From: Mortierella sp. BCC40632
Taxonomy: Eukaryota; Mortierellomycota; Mortierellomycetes; Mortierellales; Mortierellaceae
Length of the DNA stretch: 64,000 nucleotides
Direction of reading: 5' to 3'
NCBI GenBank assembly: GCA_011634665.1
Contig: WAEK01000010.1
Coordinates: forward strand, 248,001 to 312,000
In this document: positions 1-11,914 of the stretch, piece after piece
Position numbering within the stretch: position 1 is the first letter of the stretch
Layout of the letters: every line of letters starts with the position of its first letter
Notes under the pieces: model-generated
The model's database searches: none
What the model was told of the DNA's origin: nothing
What the model saw: the letters and a program-made list of their open reading frames with translations, nothing else
Made by a program: the position numbers and the translations under genes

Positions 1-1811
1 AGAGGGAGCAAGATCATCCTCACTGACGGCATCGTCAGGGATGACCATGTCATCGTCATCGTCGTTGCTATCGTTCTTTGTGTCCTCAAAGTCAGAGTCG
101 TCGTCGTCGGCGCCGAGATCCATGGGGATTTCATGGACAGACTTTGTCCTGATCTTTCGCTTGCCAGGATCACGGTCGGCAACTGGTAAAGAGCGAGCAA
201 ATATGAAAGGAGGGTAAGAGAGGACAGTGGAGGGTTAGTTCAGCGTCATGTGCGGTGAAACGGCGGAGAAGAGCAGATACGAGACGGGAAAAAAAGGTTC
301 AATCAGCTAGTCAGACAGCGAAACCACTAAACACCTTTCCTCTCACCCACTCTCTCTTTGCTCACTCTCTCTTTCTCTTTCTCTCTCTTTCTCTCTCTCT
401 TTTCTCTCTCTCTTCCCCTCTACATACTCACTCACTCACTCGCCCGCTCATTTCCTCTCCACTCTTCAGGTACTTCAATAAAGAAGAAAGTAGAGGTAAA
501 AAAAAAAAAAAAAAAAAGAGGTCATCCCATCGTTCATTATTATTAATTGATTTCGTTTCCGACACAGGGCGGAAGAAGAGGATGTGGAACTGGTGGGCAC
601 TTACAGATCTTCTGGAATAGGCTCGCTGTGTCGTTCTCGTTTTTCTTGGCTTGCTCCGTCTTGGCCTTCTTCCTCGCTGGAGCTGTTCCTGTCGGCTCCT
701 GGCCCTTTGTCGACTCCGTGGGCAATGGGCTACTTGGAGGACCTGCTATGCTGACATGGCGCCTCTCCCTCTTTTGACCAGACCCAATTGCATCCGTGTC
801 CTTGTCCTCTGGACCAATTGACCCAGTCGCAGTCCCAGATGACAAACACGACGGTGCTTGAGTAGTCTTTGTCGGGGAAACGCTTTCACTCTCTTTTGCC
901 GAGTCTGCTAGCTGTTCAGTCCCGACCCCATTGCCCTTTACCTCCTCCACTCCACTGTCTGAGTGGGATCGTTTAGACGGACTAACACTCGGGAGCGGTA
1001 TTCCCTCAAGCGGGACATGGCTGCACCCTCCAGTGTTGGCTGAGTTAGGTACAATGGACAAGGAAAGACCAGATCCGCCGCTGTCCCTTTGGTGAAGGTG
1101 CTGTGGCTCATGTTGCAGCTGACCCAGATCGTTATCAACTGAGGAAGTAATATTGTTGCTATTATCGCTGTCGCTGGTGTTGCTAGGATTGTCAATTGGG
1201 GTATATTGAGGCTGGAGTGCAGTCTCTGAGGCAGTGGTGCTGTGGTCGGTGGCCGCCTTGTCGGTATCGGGCAGTGTCGAAGAGGTGATCGATTGAGTAA
1301 GCTCAGCTGCATCAGCAACGGGGTTACCACTGTTGTTGTGAGTATCATTGGCTGAGGTCGTCATGGCCACCTTTTTCGGCCGCTGCTGGTGCAATCCCGC
1401 ATCCTGGGTGGTCTGGTCCTGTGGATGGGAGCCTTTGTTCTGGAGTGCAGCTGGAAACGAGTTAGAGTTTTCTCCAGTCGAGGAAATGGGAGGGTCATCT
1501 GTATGCGGAATGATATCAGAGTTGACGGGCTTCGGTGCTGGATCCTGGTGGATAGGCAGAGGAAGGCTGTGAGTGCTTGTGCTCGTGCTGGCGCTGTCAA
1601 TGCCTTGACCTACAGTATTACCGGTGCCAGCGCCGTCTTCGTGGCCACTCTTGTCATTCTTGTCATTATTAATGTTATGGTTACTCTTGGCGACAAGACG
1701 TCCATGACGGACGCCGCTGTTGTGTTGCTGTTGATCCGGCACCATCATCATGGGAGCCATACCGCTATACTCGGGAAGAAACGAAGAAGGGCAGTGCTGT
1801 GGTGGAACCAT
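1..1811 (-). CDS. Unidentified low-complexity, probably nuclear protein (3' end outside window)
   Basis: I do not recognise the family. Exon 1 runs 1811-605 and encodes about 400 residues rich in Ser, Thr, Asn, Asp, Gln and Pro. It ends in a basic stretch (ARKKAKTEQAKK) that looks like a nuclear localisation signal. A GTAAGT donor follows at 604, and a CAG acceptor at 183 opens exon 2 (182-1). The phases agree and the junction reads LFQKI-FADRDPGKRKIR. Exon 2 then becomes strongly acidic (ADDDDSDFEDTKNDSNDDDD). The frame is open at base 1, so the C-terminus lies outside the window. The alternation of basic and acidic disordered segments is common in chromatin or transcription proteins, but no domain is visible. 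A TATATAAT motif lies only about 11-20 bp upstream of the first ATG, so the true start could be a later Met (for example MAPMMM, near 1760). Confidence 0.7.
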
Positions 1812-2461
1812 GTCTCTGCCGATTATATATCGTCGTTCGTGGCCGTGTGCAGGTGCTATGTGGGATGCTCAAGCCAGGGTGGATGGTGTGGGACTATTAG
1901 GGATCCCGAGGGAAGACAATAGCAGTGGTAAGAAAACCCAAGGATAAGAGCAAGTTCAGAACAGGGACAACATGGACAAGAACAATAAGAAGAAGAAAAG
2001 TTAGTCGTTAGTAGTATGTATGTTGTTTTTTTTTTTTTTTTCTGCAGATCAGCTCAGGCAGAGCAATGAGGACTAAACCAACGACAACCTACCACTGGGC
2101 AGGAACTTGCAAAACTCTCGCTTGCACGCACACAGCAAACACACACCCCGGGATTGTGATGAGGATGGCTGGGCAATGGTGGTCGATTGGCTGGGGAGTA
2201 GGTTGTTTTCAAGCAGGACAGAGTGTGGGAGAGTTGTGGGACCGAGGCAACACAGGACTTGAGGGACTGTTTAGCCAGGAGCGACTGTGTTTGGAGAGAG
2301 AGAGAGAAAGAGAGAGAGAGAGAAAGAGAGGAATGTGGGACTGATGAGGAAGAGGAAGAGGAGGATAGCAGGGCGGATGGAGATCTGGTCTGGAAGGATG
2401 GCAAAAGGAGAGAAAGAAGGAAAGAGAGGAGCGGGAAACAAGAAGGAAGGAAGAAAGGGAA

Positions 2462-2512
<51 letters not shown>

Positions 2513-2534
2513 AAAAAAAAAAAAGGTGTTGTTT

Positions 2535-2578
<44 letters not shown>
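2535..2578. repeat. (TGGC)n tetranucleotide microsatellite
   Basis: About eleven uninterrupted copies of TGGC/GGCT. They lie just downstream of a GA tract and an A-homopolymer, giving a compound microsatellite of about 110 bp. No coding role is apparent. Confidence 0.95.
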
Positions 2579-4892
2579 CTCGGACATCCCATTCGTACGC
2601 AACCCACCCACAAAAGGGAGGTGAGGGAAGAGGGGGGGCTTCGAATGGGCGAGTGAGGTTAAGTTTGTTGCGAACGAAAATTTTTTTTCAGACTGACTGA
2701 CTGGCACAAAGGCTGGACTCGCTTTGGTCGAACCTTTTTTTTTTTTTTTTTTTTCTGTTCTTCTGTTCTTCCTGCTCACACACACACACACACTTTCTCT
2801 TTTTTTTTCTTTCTTTCTTTCTTCTCTCTTTCTCTCCTTCTCGTTCTCTTTCTCCCTCTCCTCCCTCTCTCATTCTTGCACTTTCAACCCAACCTATCGG
2901 CCCGCTTTCGCCTGCATCCCGCAAAGAGTATATGCAGTGCCTAACTGCGTCTGCGAACTCGATAACAACAGAAAGGTCCGCTGGGAGAAAGTCATTGCTC
3001 GAGAAGCAAGAGAGGAAAAAATAATAATAAAAGAGAGAGAGTGTGAGTAAATGAGCGAGAGAAAGGCGAGCCAGGAAGAAAAAAAATTGGAAGGGGGAAG
3101 ATGAGTTAGGTTGTTCAGTGTGCAAAGTGTCCCAATGTGGGATGGAAAAGGGGTACACACGGCCACCAGGCCCGCCCTCACACCCACTAAGCACTGTGCC
3201 ACAGGTTGAACTTTGGTGCCGGGGGGAGAGGAAGAAGAGGAGACTTTTCTCCTGTCAGGAGAAGAGGTGTTGTTGGAATGGGACGGGCAGGCTTTTTTGT
3301 CCAAAGCCTCGTTCCTCTCCACTTCTTCGCTTGGACATTCCTCTTTTTCTTGGCTTACTCCTTTGTACTTTTCTTGTCCTCTTCACAGTTCACTTACTTT
3401 CTTTTTCCAGTCCTAACCCATTCTCCCATCTCGTCTAAGCAATCCCCGGCGGCGCTCTAGTCAAGTCTTCAACTCGCCTTGCAATCGTTTGCCTCCTCAG
3501 CCATAATTTCCTTTTCGACTGTCACGGATTCCCGTCTTTCGGGCCCAGCAGGCAACAAGCAAGCCTCAGCAATGTGGTCATGCAACTGCCGTACCTGAGA
3601 GCGGATATCTGATGTTCCAACTGCCGAGTAACCTTCTCTCTCTTTCTCTCTCTCTTTCTCTCTCTGCAACCCGGTTTTCCTTCTCAGCTCAATTCTCAGC
3701 AGCCACCTACTCAATGGATAAACTTGCCTGATGCTGAAGAATACCATGAATAGTCTCGACAACAGAAGCCAATTGAGTCATTCTATACATCTGGAGATCT
3801 CTTTTCTCATACTACTGCCCCAAAAACAGCCAATTGACAAGGGAGCGCCAGGAGTAAGCAGTGTGGTACATAAGGCTAAGTTGCCCGATTTCCTGGTTTT
3901 AGTTTGCAATCAGTGGACCAATTCAAGAACAACGATCGCCGACTTTTCTTTGTTTTTGGAGCCACACACATGTCATTGCAGGCCCCCTTCCAAGGAGACT
4001 GTGGAGACTTGAGAAGAGGCGATCTGAGCAGTACGGACGACTCCAAAGGCGGATCCACATTCGAATGTGGTTGCGGCAACCTGTTCGAGTTGGATGTGCT
4101 GGAATGCGGGACGAGCTAAAAAAGATTTTTTTTTTTCAATGAGGTATTAGGTGGTGTGCCTGGAAACAAGAAGGAAACAGAGAAGAAGGAGAGACGGGCA
4201 GCTTTGTACGAGTTCTGTGCACCTCTTGGCCCTATCTTGTGACACCCAAGTGGGTGAAAAGTGCATGAAGTGTGCACACGACTGTCGTGCTTTCACCTCT
4301 CAGCCCTGTCTTCGAACTTTGCACAGGATGTATTCCTCTCTCTCTCTCTCCCCCCTCTTTGTGTCCCGTCCCAATCCCGAGAGAGAGCACCATGAAGGTG
4401 GCGAATGAGGCGATTCCGTCTTTGCATTATTATGCTCGCTCGCAGTCTTGCATACACAAGACACAACCAAGAGAACTCTTCTCTTCAAGAGGACAAGACG
4501 ACGGAGGTGGAGCTGAACCGTGGTCATGGGAACAGTTGGCTCTCTGCTCAACGAAAGAAGAAAACTAAACTGCTCTCATCCGGACGCGTCACTTTGCTCT
4601 GACTCTCATGGGAAGAAAAAAAAAAAAAAAGGCAGACTCATCTTCTCCGACCTTTGCCTTGACATCCAGGCTACTCCTTTTCCAGGGTTGAAAACACCCC
4701 GAAGAGTGAAAGTGAAGGTAAAAAAGGAGGCCAGGGGTGTATGTCCTTCTCGCTCTCGTATTTTTTTCTTGCGTTCATCCAGGGGCAAAGTAACAAGGAA
4801 AGAGGAGTGAAAAGGGACAAGTCAACAAAGCACAAGACAGATTTGGATGACGGAAAGAAAAAAAAAATGCGCACTGGCCACCTCCCTTTGCA

Positions 4893-4937
<45 letters not shown>

Positions 4938-6309
4938 TTTATTGTGATTAAAACACACCAGCTAAAATGTTCATCCGTCGGGAGTTTGCCACCGCAGACT
5001 CCATCCTCCTACACTCGCATACATCTACTCAAGCTACGGTTTTAAAATTTTCCCTTTAGTGGCGGCAAGGTTGCAACTGGACAGTTTCTGAAGCAGCCGT
5101 CATTGAGAAATTTAGACAAAGACGACAAGATCTTTGAAAGACAGTTCCGCTCCACTCCTGGCATATGATTCTCAGCCAACTTCAATCAGGGATCAACTCA
5201 AGATCACCAAGAATCTGAGTATCCTAATCAATCAAGAGCATGCAAGAGTTAATACTGGACATTGCCCTAGACTGAATAAAAGCCGTTCACTTTCACTTGA
5301 GATTGAACCGGGACCGTTTTCGTTACCGGAGCTGGTGCTCCCTGTAACGTATTTACTGCGTTCATTTTCCTTCTCCACATCTATCACATTTCTTCACTTG
5401 CTCCTCTCGCATTGAATTGATCGTCCATCAGACCACCCAGGCAATGTAAGTACCAGAGCTTTCATTTCACTTTTTACCTTTTCTTGCTATTCTTTTTTAT
5501 GTACCGCATCTATAATGGTAGAGGTGTGCCCTTTCAGTCATGTCAGCTTTCGACCACTGTCCAGTAGCACTCCGCAGCTGGTTATGCTCATTGTCGTTCA
5601 TCTGATGCCTCACAGATGCAGGCAGAGAGGGGAGCCTTTCTGTTTATTTCGTTTTCGCGTTCTATTTTACTGTTCAGTGCTCGTGTTTGTGAGGTTTCCT
5701 GGCTATGTATTCACAGTCGAGCTTATCCGGCCATTGTCGGCCACGATCCAATAGCACTCCGATAAAGAAGCAACTTCGAACTAGCTCGACAGAGAAAGCT
5801 GTCGAAAGGGGCACGATGGCATTTGGGTATCAGGAACATTGGACTGCTCAAACTCTTCAGCGGCTACTTTAATTAGGTCCTCTATCGAACCTCATGCTGA
5901 AAGTAAGTGTGATTTGTTTCTGCTTTCCTTGATTTCTGCAGGGCTGTGGCTAGAAACTAAAACGTATCTACCTTTTCTGATAATGTATGATTTATTGACT
6001 ATTCTTGGTTCAACAGATGATCCTGAGGCGACAGAGATTAGCGCTTCGGAGTGAGTAATATCGACAATGGCGACCTTGACGACATGCGACCGAGTCTTCC
6101 TACTCCAATGAGAGATATCAAGCATGCTGTCAGTGACTCATGTTTTTTTTCTCTTGTTTCAATGTGCAGCGACCGTTCATATCATGAAGCTGTATTCCTA
6201 CTTCTTGGCGTGTGTCATGTCCTGATCCCTCCTTTCCCCCATATGGTGGCTGGTCAATGACGCCTGCGATACCTGTGGATAATGACTCGGAAGTTCTTGA
6301 GGAGATAGC

Positions 6310-6476
6310 GACCTAGCGCTTCTAATCGAATCAATCAAATTCGGATTTCGGTTCAGTAGTATTCGGCCCGAATAAGGAGAACCCAAACCAATTCGAGCTA
6401 CTTGAACTCTATTCGAACCCGATTCGACTCGAGCCATTTTAGCCGTACCAGTAGCTCCTGATTGCGTTTTATGGAT
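6310..6476. other. Unexplained TTCGA-rich segment abutting the helicase relic
   Basis: This segment carries repeated ATTCG/TTCGAA-type words (for example ATTCGGATTTCGG, TATTCGAACCCGATTCGACT) and directly precedes the helicase homology, where upstream helicase sequence would be expected. It may be a small insertion or another decayed repeat. No ORF or terminal inverted repeat was recognised. Confidence 0.35.
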
Positions 6477-7134
6477 TACGAGCAATTCTTGCACCAAAGA
6501 ATGAAGACGTTGACTCCGTTAACAGAGAAATGATCGACAAGATGAGTTCTGGCAAAAGGATCTATTACTCCGCTGACGCACTCGACCCAGCAGACGACTT
6601 TATGTCTGTTCTTTTCCCCATAGAGTTCTTGAACTCTGTTAATCCAGGAAGTCTGCCTCCTCACTGTCTGGAGCTGGCGATTGGTCCACCTGTCATACTT
6701 CTCAAGAATCTTGTTCCCAAAAATGGCCTTTGCAATGGAACAAGATTAATAGTTCGAGGACTTAGACATCACTTAATCGAGGCTGAAATACTCACAGCGA
6801 GGCTGAAATACTCACAGGGTCGCACCATGGCCGTCGCGTTACGATACCAAGGATAAAACTCTCACCGTCTGACCTCAACCTTCCTGTGATAATGTTCAGA
6901 AGACAATTTCCAGTTAGACTTGCATTTGCAATGACAATCAACAAGTCGCAAGGACAAACTCTACAAAAAGTAGGCATATATCTTCCTCACCCTGTATTTT
7001 CCCACGGACAATTCTATGTAGCGCTGTCTCGAGCAACTGAATACCGAAATGTATCAATACTTCTGGGTCAGTCTTCACAGACAACAGACTCGATGTCGAC
7101 ACTTAATGTAGTTTATCCCGTGCTTCTAAGATAA
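6477..7134 (+). pseudogene. Helitron Pif1-like helicase C-terminal fragment, frameshifted
   Basis: Two adjacent frames together match the C-terminal part of the Pif1-type helicase of Helitron RepHel proteins. The first (from about 6477) contains RAILAPKNEDVDSVN, LPPHCLELAIGPPVILLKN and the NGTRLIV motif. The second (about 6830-7134) contains FRRQFPVRLAFAMTINKSQG followed by a motif VI region (YVALSRA). The frames are separated by a perfect 20-bp tandem duplication (6778-6797 and 6798-6817). Ignoring one copy places both halves in one frame, so the duplication is the visible inactivating lesion. The Rep nuclease domain, Walker A motif and Helitron termini were not found, so this is a truncated relic. 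A poly-A run follows at about 7163-7184. Confidence 0.85.
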
Positions 7135-7871
7135 GAAATAAAGAAAAATCATTTTTTCGTTGAAAAAAAAAAAAAAAAAAAAAAGGTATTGTTACCTGCC
7201 ACTGCATAATTTGGGGCGACGCTTTGACAGCATTATCGAGTAGGAAGTGCTCAATACCGGATAGGGTTGGGACAGAAGCATGTCATGGACTAAAGTCTAT
7301 TGTTGGGCGGATCACAGGGCATGCTGAATGGTTGCCGCCACTTGATAAAGCTTCCTCATTTGATTTCGACATGGAAGACGCTTTTGGGGATTCTACCGAG
7401 GCCCATAGTCTGGGCGGGCAAAATTGGGTCCGTCGATAGAAGCTACTGAGGAGATTGACCCTACAAGGGAAAAAGTTGGAGAGTGGAGAGGGATATCACC
7501 GAAGAGGAATAAGAGGGAGCCTGCATGGGCAGGAACAGGGGTCGAAGAATATGGGCGGTAGAGAGCAAGAGAATTTTGGGCAGGGGCAATGGCACCCGCA
7601 GTCGTTGGTACTTTGGGTATCGGCCTGACTTGAGGCGTGACATTGATGGTCTTGGGCGAAGTCATGATGGCGAATAGGGAGAAGCAACGAGCCTACGCCA
7701 GAAAAAGAGTAGGACAAGTCTTCTTGGAATCCCATTTTTGGCGGGCGATGAAAACCCTTGGGCGGTTCAATAAAAAAAAAAAAATTGAGCTGTGCCACAC
7801 ACTCTCTGGAACGACCTTTTCTCGAGCATCTTGAATCTTTTGCCAACATCAGACCAACAACTCTGTCAGTC
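7135..7871. other. Interval between Helitron relic and WDR83
   Basis: The interval contains a poly-A run (about 7163-7184) and the WDR83 promoter. On the minus strand, 7665 to about 7400 reads as a Pro/Ser-rich open frame beginning MTSPKTINVTPQVRPIPKVP. It could be the first exon of a divergent gene, but no splice structure could be closed and no domain is visible, so it is not called. Confidence 0.4.
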
Positions 7872-9852
7872 ATGCCACCACCTCCTCCAATGTCCATTGC
7901 GGCTACATTAGCCGCCCACAGGAGCAAGGCCAACATTATCCAAAAGTATCAGCCAAATTCAGCACAACACTCTGGTCAAGAAAGCAGGAATTCATCCAGT
8001 ACATCTTCTCCTGCTGCATGGCGACCATCCTCAGCAAGTCCCATGGTCGAGGCAGGCCCCTCGTCAACCCGGAGCTCGAATCAGGAAAACAAGCAACGGT
8101 CACACCACCACCACCACCACCACCACCACCACCACCAACATCAACAACAACAACAACCACAAAAACAGCAACCATCCTCTCGTAAAGAAGCGTCTCTTTC
8201 CTCATATCCGCTACCAATCTACCAAGACCAGGTCATCTCAGACGCGACAGGGACTCAAATCAATGCTTGTCTCTACAACACTACGGGCGAATATATTCTC
8301 ACAGGCGGAGTCGATCGAACGGTTCGGTTATGGAATCCAGAGACGCGATTCTGTATCAAGACATATGAGGCCCATGGTTGGGAGGTACTCGATATGGCTG
8401 TCTCGCCTGAGAATGGAAAGTTTGCCAGTTGTGGAGGTGACAGATCGGTCTTTCTTTGGGATGTCTTGTCTGGCACGACCATTCGCAGATTCTCGGGACA
8501 CACACAGGTAAATATGGAGCCCGTCTTCCGCTCTCAATCTTAGTCCAATGTTTTTTTTTAAATCCAACATTCGATCCACTCATACACAACTCTGTATCTA
8601 GCGCGTGAATGCTGTAGAGTTTAACGATGACGGGACAGTGCTTGCTTCAGGTAAATCAGAAGATGCTACTTTATCTTGGAATTTTCTTTTTTCTTTCTTT
8701 CTTTCTTTTTGGCCAAATGGTTGGGGCTAAAAATGAAAACGACTACTCTCTCTCGCCCTCTATATAGGTTCATACGATGCAACCGTGCGGTTATGGGATT
8801 GCAGGTAAGTCTAGTGTTGTGAACAATTTAGTCCGACATTCGGAAGAGTTAAAACAAAAAGATAGGATAAAAAAAAATGGAGCGCATCTGTTTTCGTATC
8901 ACACAGCAGATTAACGGTTTCTTCGCGACTTCTTTCTCGCCTCTTTCACATCTTGCCGCTCTTTTTTTCTGATATTCTCGGATTATTTTTTCTCTTCCTT
9001 CCTCTCATTCTTCCCTAGATCGCAATTACGAGCACCGATTCAAATCCTAGAAGAGTTTAAAGATAGTGTTACCTCGATTCAGATACAAGGAAGCGACCTT
9101 TTAGTGGGGTAAGAATCATGGCATAGTCTTCTCTTTTCATTTTTTAAGGCTAAATTCTGAAACCTAATAGCTTTTTTTTTTTTTTTTTTTTATTGTCCAG
9201 GTGCGTGGATGGTTCAATACGGATCTACGATATCAGGATGGGAACCTTGACCACTGACCAGATCTTTGGTAATTCACGACTAATACCCCGCTCCTCTTTT
9301 TTTTGTGTTTTGTCCCTTTCTCTCTTTCCACAATCCTGAACTTGCTTCTAAATCAAAGATTTTTTTTATAGAGCCCATCACGTCCGTCTCCTTTTCGAAA
9401 GATGGCAACTGTATTCTGGCCAGTTCACTGGACAACACCATTCGACTCATGGATCGCGCCAATGGTGGATTGCTCAATGCCTACAAGGGTCATAAGAATG
9501 ACAAGTACAAGATTCGCTCTTGTCTCTCCAACACGGATGCTCATGTCATCAGCGGATCTGAGGATGGCGGGGTCTATATCTGGGATCTTATTGAGGTAAA
9601 GGAGAGAAAAAAGATCTTTTTGTCGGGGAGAAAGCTTTGGTTTTGTATTTATTTATTGTTGATACAAATACTCATTGACGAGGGGACTGGGTTTCTGACT
9701 TGGATGAATAGGGTCAAGTGGTACATCGGGTGGAAGCCCATTCCAAGATTGTCACGTCAATTGCCTATCACCCAACCCAGGACAAAATGTGTTCTGCAAG
9801 TGTTGATGGATCTATCAAGTCATGGACATCAGAACCTCATCCTGCGGCCTAG
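7872..9852 (+). CDS. WDR83: WD40-repeat scaffold protein WDR83/MORG1
   Basis: Seven exons in matching phase: 7872-8507, 8602-8650, 8768-8804, 9019-9108, 9201-9268, 9372-9595 and 9712-9852. The N-terminus is disordered with His11 and Gln tracts. WD repeats follow in the order and wording of WDR83 (MORG1), including GVDRTVRLWNPETRFCIKTY, CGGDRSVFLWDV, GSYDATVRLWDCR, CVDGSIRIYDIRMG, SSLDNTIRLMD, a YKGHKNDKYK motif and SEDGGVYIWDL. In other eukaryotes the protein is a scaffold for ERK signalling and a spliceosome-associated factor. The start was taken at MPPPPPMSIAATL because an in-frame upstream ATG would add a Lys run made by an A-homopolymer. The stop codon TAG overlaps a GTAAGT donor-like site; splicing there to the TATAG at about 9949 would also give an immediate stop. 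Animal WDR83 ends at about the same place. Confidence 0.9.
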
Positions 9853-11606
9853 TAAGTGTCGCGTTTTTTTTTTTTTTTTACTTGCCTCTCCATAAACAAC
9901 TCTTTTTATACCTGACTGTGCACTGAACGTGCCACTCCCCGTTCTATAGAACCTCGTTTGATTAAAAGGGGATTTGCCTGTGACAACCTCGAGTGGGACG
10001 TAGTATCAGAGGTCATATTTTTTTTTTTTTTGCCTATTGTCTCCCACAGAGCCTGGCTGAGGGGGAGAAGAGAATGAAAGCCGTTACAATTTGGTCCGCA
10101 CTCCTGAATACTGACAAGGTTGACTAGAGGGTTATCGCCTCCACTCAGACACCCCTCCCCCCTTAGTTCCAGAATCCAGTAAAGGGCTCAACCAAGACAA
10201 CAAAGTCATTTCCAGAATTCGAGACTCTTTCAAGGAGAGAAGGGTGATCGAGTATGCCGAGGGCGGATAAAAGAGTCCAAGGATCAAAGAAAGAGAGAGC
10301 GAGAGAGAGAGAGTGTGTGTGTGTGGATGTGGGTGGGAGGTCAAACTATAATTGGTCCAAGCACTGAAACTGGGATCCTCCGATCATGGACATTGAAAGT
10401 TGCACACGCACACGTACACAAACATACATACACAACACAGACCCAATGCAGGCTGTGGCTCACTTTTTTTTTATTTTTTTTATTTTGTCGGGACAATAAG
10501 TGTTAGCAAGACGGAACAACTTTCTACGAAAGAGGACGGGATCATTCCTGTGTATTGCCGTAGTATGTACTGTGTACAGTACGCATGGTGGTTCCATTTT
10601 TTCCCTCAATATATTCTCTATCGACCTTTTTCCTCTGAGTTTTTTCAATCAAACTGGAACAAACAGACCAAAGACCTTCCACCCCTAACTCTCTCTCTCT
10701 CTCTCTCTCTTTTTTTTTTTCCTTCCTTCCTTCCCCCCCCTCGCCTTCTTCTTTTCTTCCGCCGATTGTTACCATGGTTACACGGGGTCGGGAGCCAAAA
10801 GCGAGAGAAAGACAAAACAAAATTCCTTGTATTACCTCAACCAATGGACCAATACCCGAACGAGGCCAACCGCCCAGTTTTCTCTAGCCCCTTCCCCTAC
10901 ACAGGACCTGTTAGTGAGTATCTCTCTTTTACACTTCTCTTTAGAAAGAAAGAAAAAAAAATAAAAAAAATAAAAAAGAAAAAAAGAAGGGCTAAGGTTG
11001 GGTTTTATTTGTGCGAGTAGATATAGAAAAAAATAGTAGAAGGGTTTTGAACTCCCTAAATTCTCTGGAACAGATTCAAAAATGAAAGAGAAAGAAAAAA
11101 AAAAAAAAAAAAAAAATGGAGAATAAAAGCAAGAGCAAGAGCAAACTTAGATTGGGTATTGAAAGCTTTGAAAATCATCTTTTTTTCTACTGCTACTTTG
11201 AGGGAGGAAATAAAAAAATAAATAAATAAAAGAGCACCCCTGTGGGGAGAAGGATTGTAAAATCATCTCCAGATAAGAAACAAAGGATAGTACTTTTTGT
11301 TATTTATCGAACCCACTTGGATCCAGAATGCGCTTGGTTATAGGAAAAAAATAAAAGAAATAAAAATAATAAAAAAATAAAAAGGAGGAAAAAGAAGGGA
11401 GGAGACAGGAGAAAAAAAAAAAAAAAAAGATTTGCGAAAAGCTAGAGTAATGGGGAAGAAAAGAAAAGAAAAGAAAAAAGAAACACTGCGAACAAAAGAG
11501 ATGACAATGTTGGATAAAGGTGTGTTGGAAAGGGGTATAAAACATTTTGACACTTGAGACAGACTTGGCCTACCGCGCAATGTTCCTTGATGATGAAAGA
11601 AAGAGA

Positions 11607-11642
<36 letters not shown>

Positions 11643-11914
11643 AAAGAAATAAAAGGAAGATGGATAGGGAATAAAGGCAACAAGAAAAGAAAAAAAAATG
11701 AAGGAAACTGGGGTATGAAAACATTGGCAGCAAAATAGAAAATAGAGGCTCGGAGAGTAGCCTTCCCCCTCTCCTTCCTCTCTAATTCGACTGTCCTCGG
11801 TATCAGGTCTCCTCGCTCCATTCGCTCGCTCCTGGCTAAGCCCTTTTACTGAAAAGAAAAAAGGGCGCTGAAACCTTTGATTCATGACATAGATCAACAC
11901 CATCCATCGACTAA
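9853..11914. other. Non-coding interval with homopolymers and short repeats
   Basis: This interval contains the 3' regions of WDR83 and of the convergent zinc-finger gene. It shows poly-T at about 10018-10032, CT tracts near 10691-10708, poly-A at about 11095-11116 and 11412-11428, and a GA tract at about 11607-11636. No supportable gene was seen on either strand. Confidence 0.6.

Larger units (their letters stand above)
1812..6476. other. Gene-poor interval with microsatellites
   Basis: No gene could be supported. The interval holds poly-T near 2026-2040, GA tracts near 2296-2330 and 2471-2508, a TGGC tetranucleotide array at 2535-2578, poly-T near 2733-2754, CT/TTTC tracts near 2800-2870 and a CT tract near 4888-4934. 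Reading frames across these tracts are low-complexity (Ser-Leu, Arg-Glu, Phe) and appear on both strands at once, as expected of repeats. From about 5000 to 6470 the sequence is less repetitive but frames are short and broken; it may contain older transposon debris related to the helicase fragment that follows. Confidence 0.6.

Noticed and set aside
2054..3194. Several long open frames on both strands rich in Ser/Leu/Phe or Arg/Glu/Lys
   Set aside because: They are translations of CT/GA, T/A and TGGC repeats, overlap each other on both strands and show no splice structure or domains.
3469..4119. Minus-strand fragments that look partly coding (for example SDIRSQVRQLHDHIAEACLL and MYRMTQLASVVETIHGILQH) and a plus-strand Cys-containing end (TFECGCGNLFELD)
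   Set aside because: No consistent exon chain could be built in either direction and the two strands conflict; could be a decayed gene.
7393..7665. Pro/Ser-rich minus-strand frame divergent from WDR83
   Set aside because: Ends without a usable splice site or continuation; the only internal intron candidate would be 39 bp; no homology recognised.
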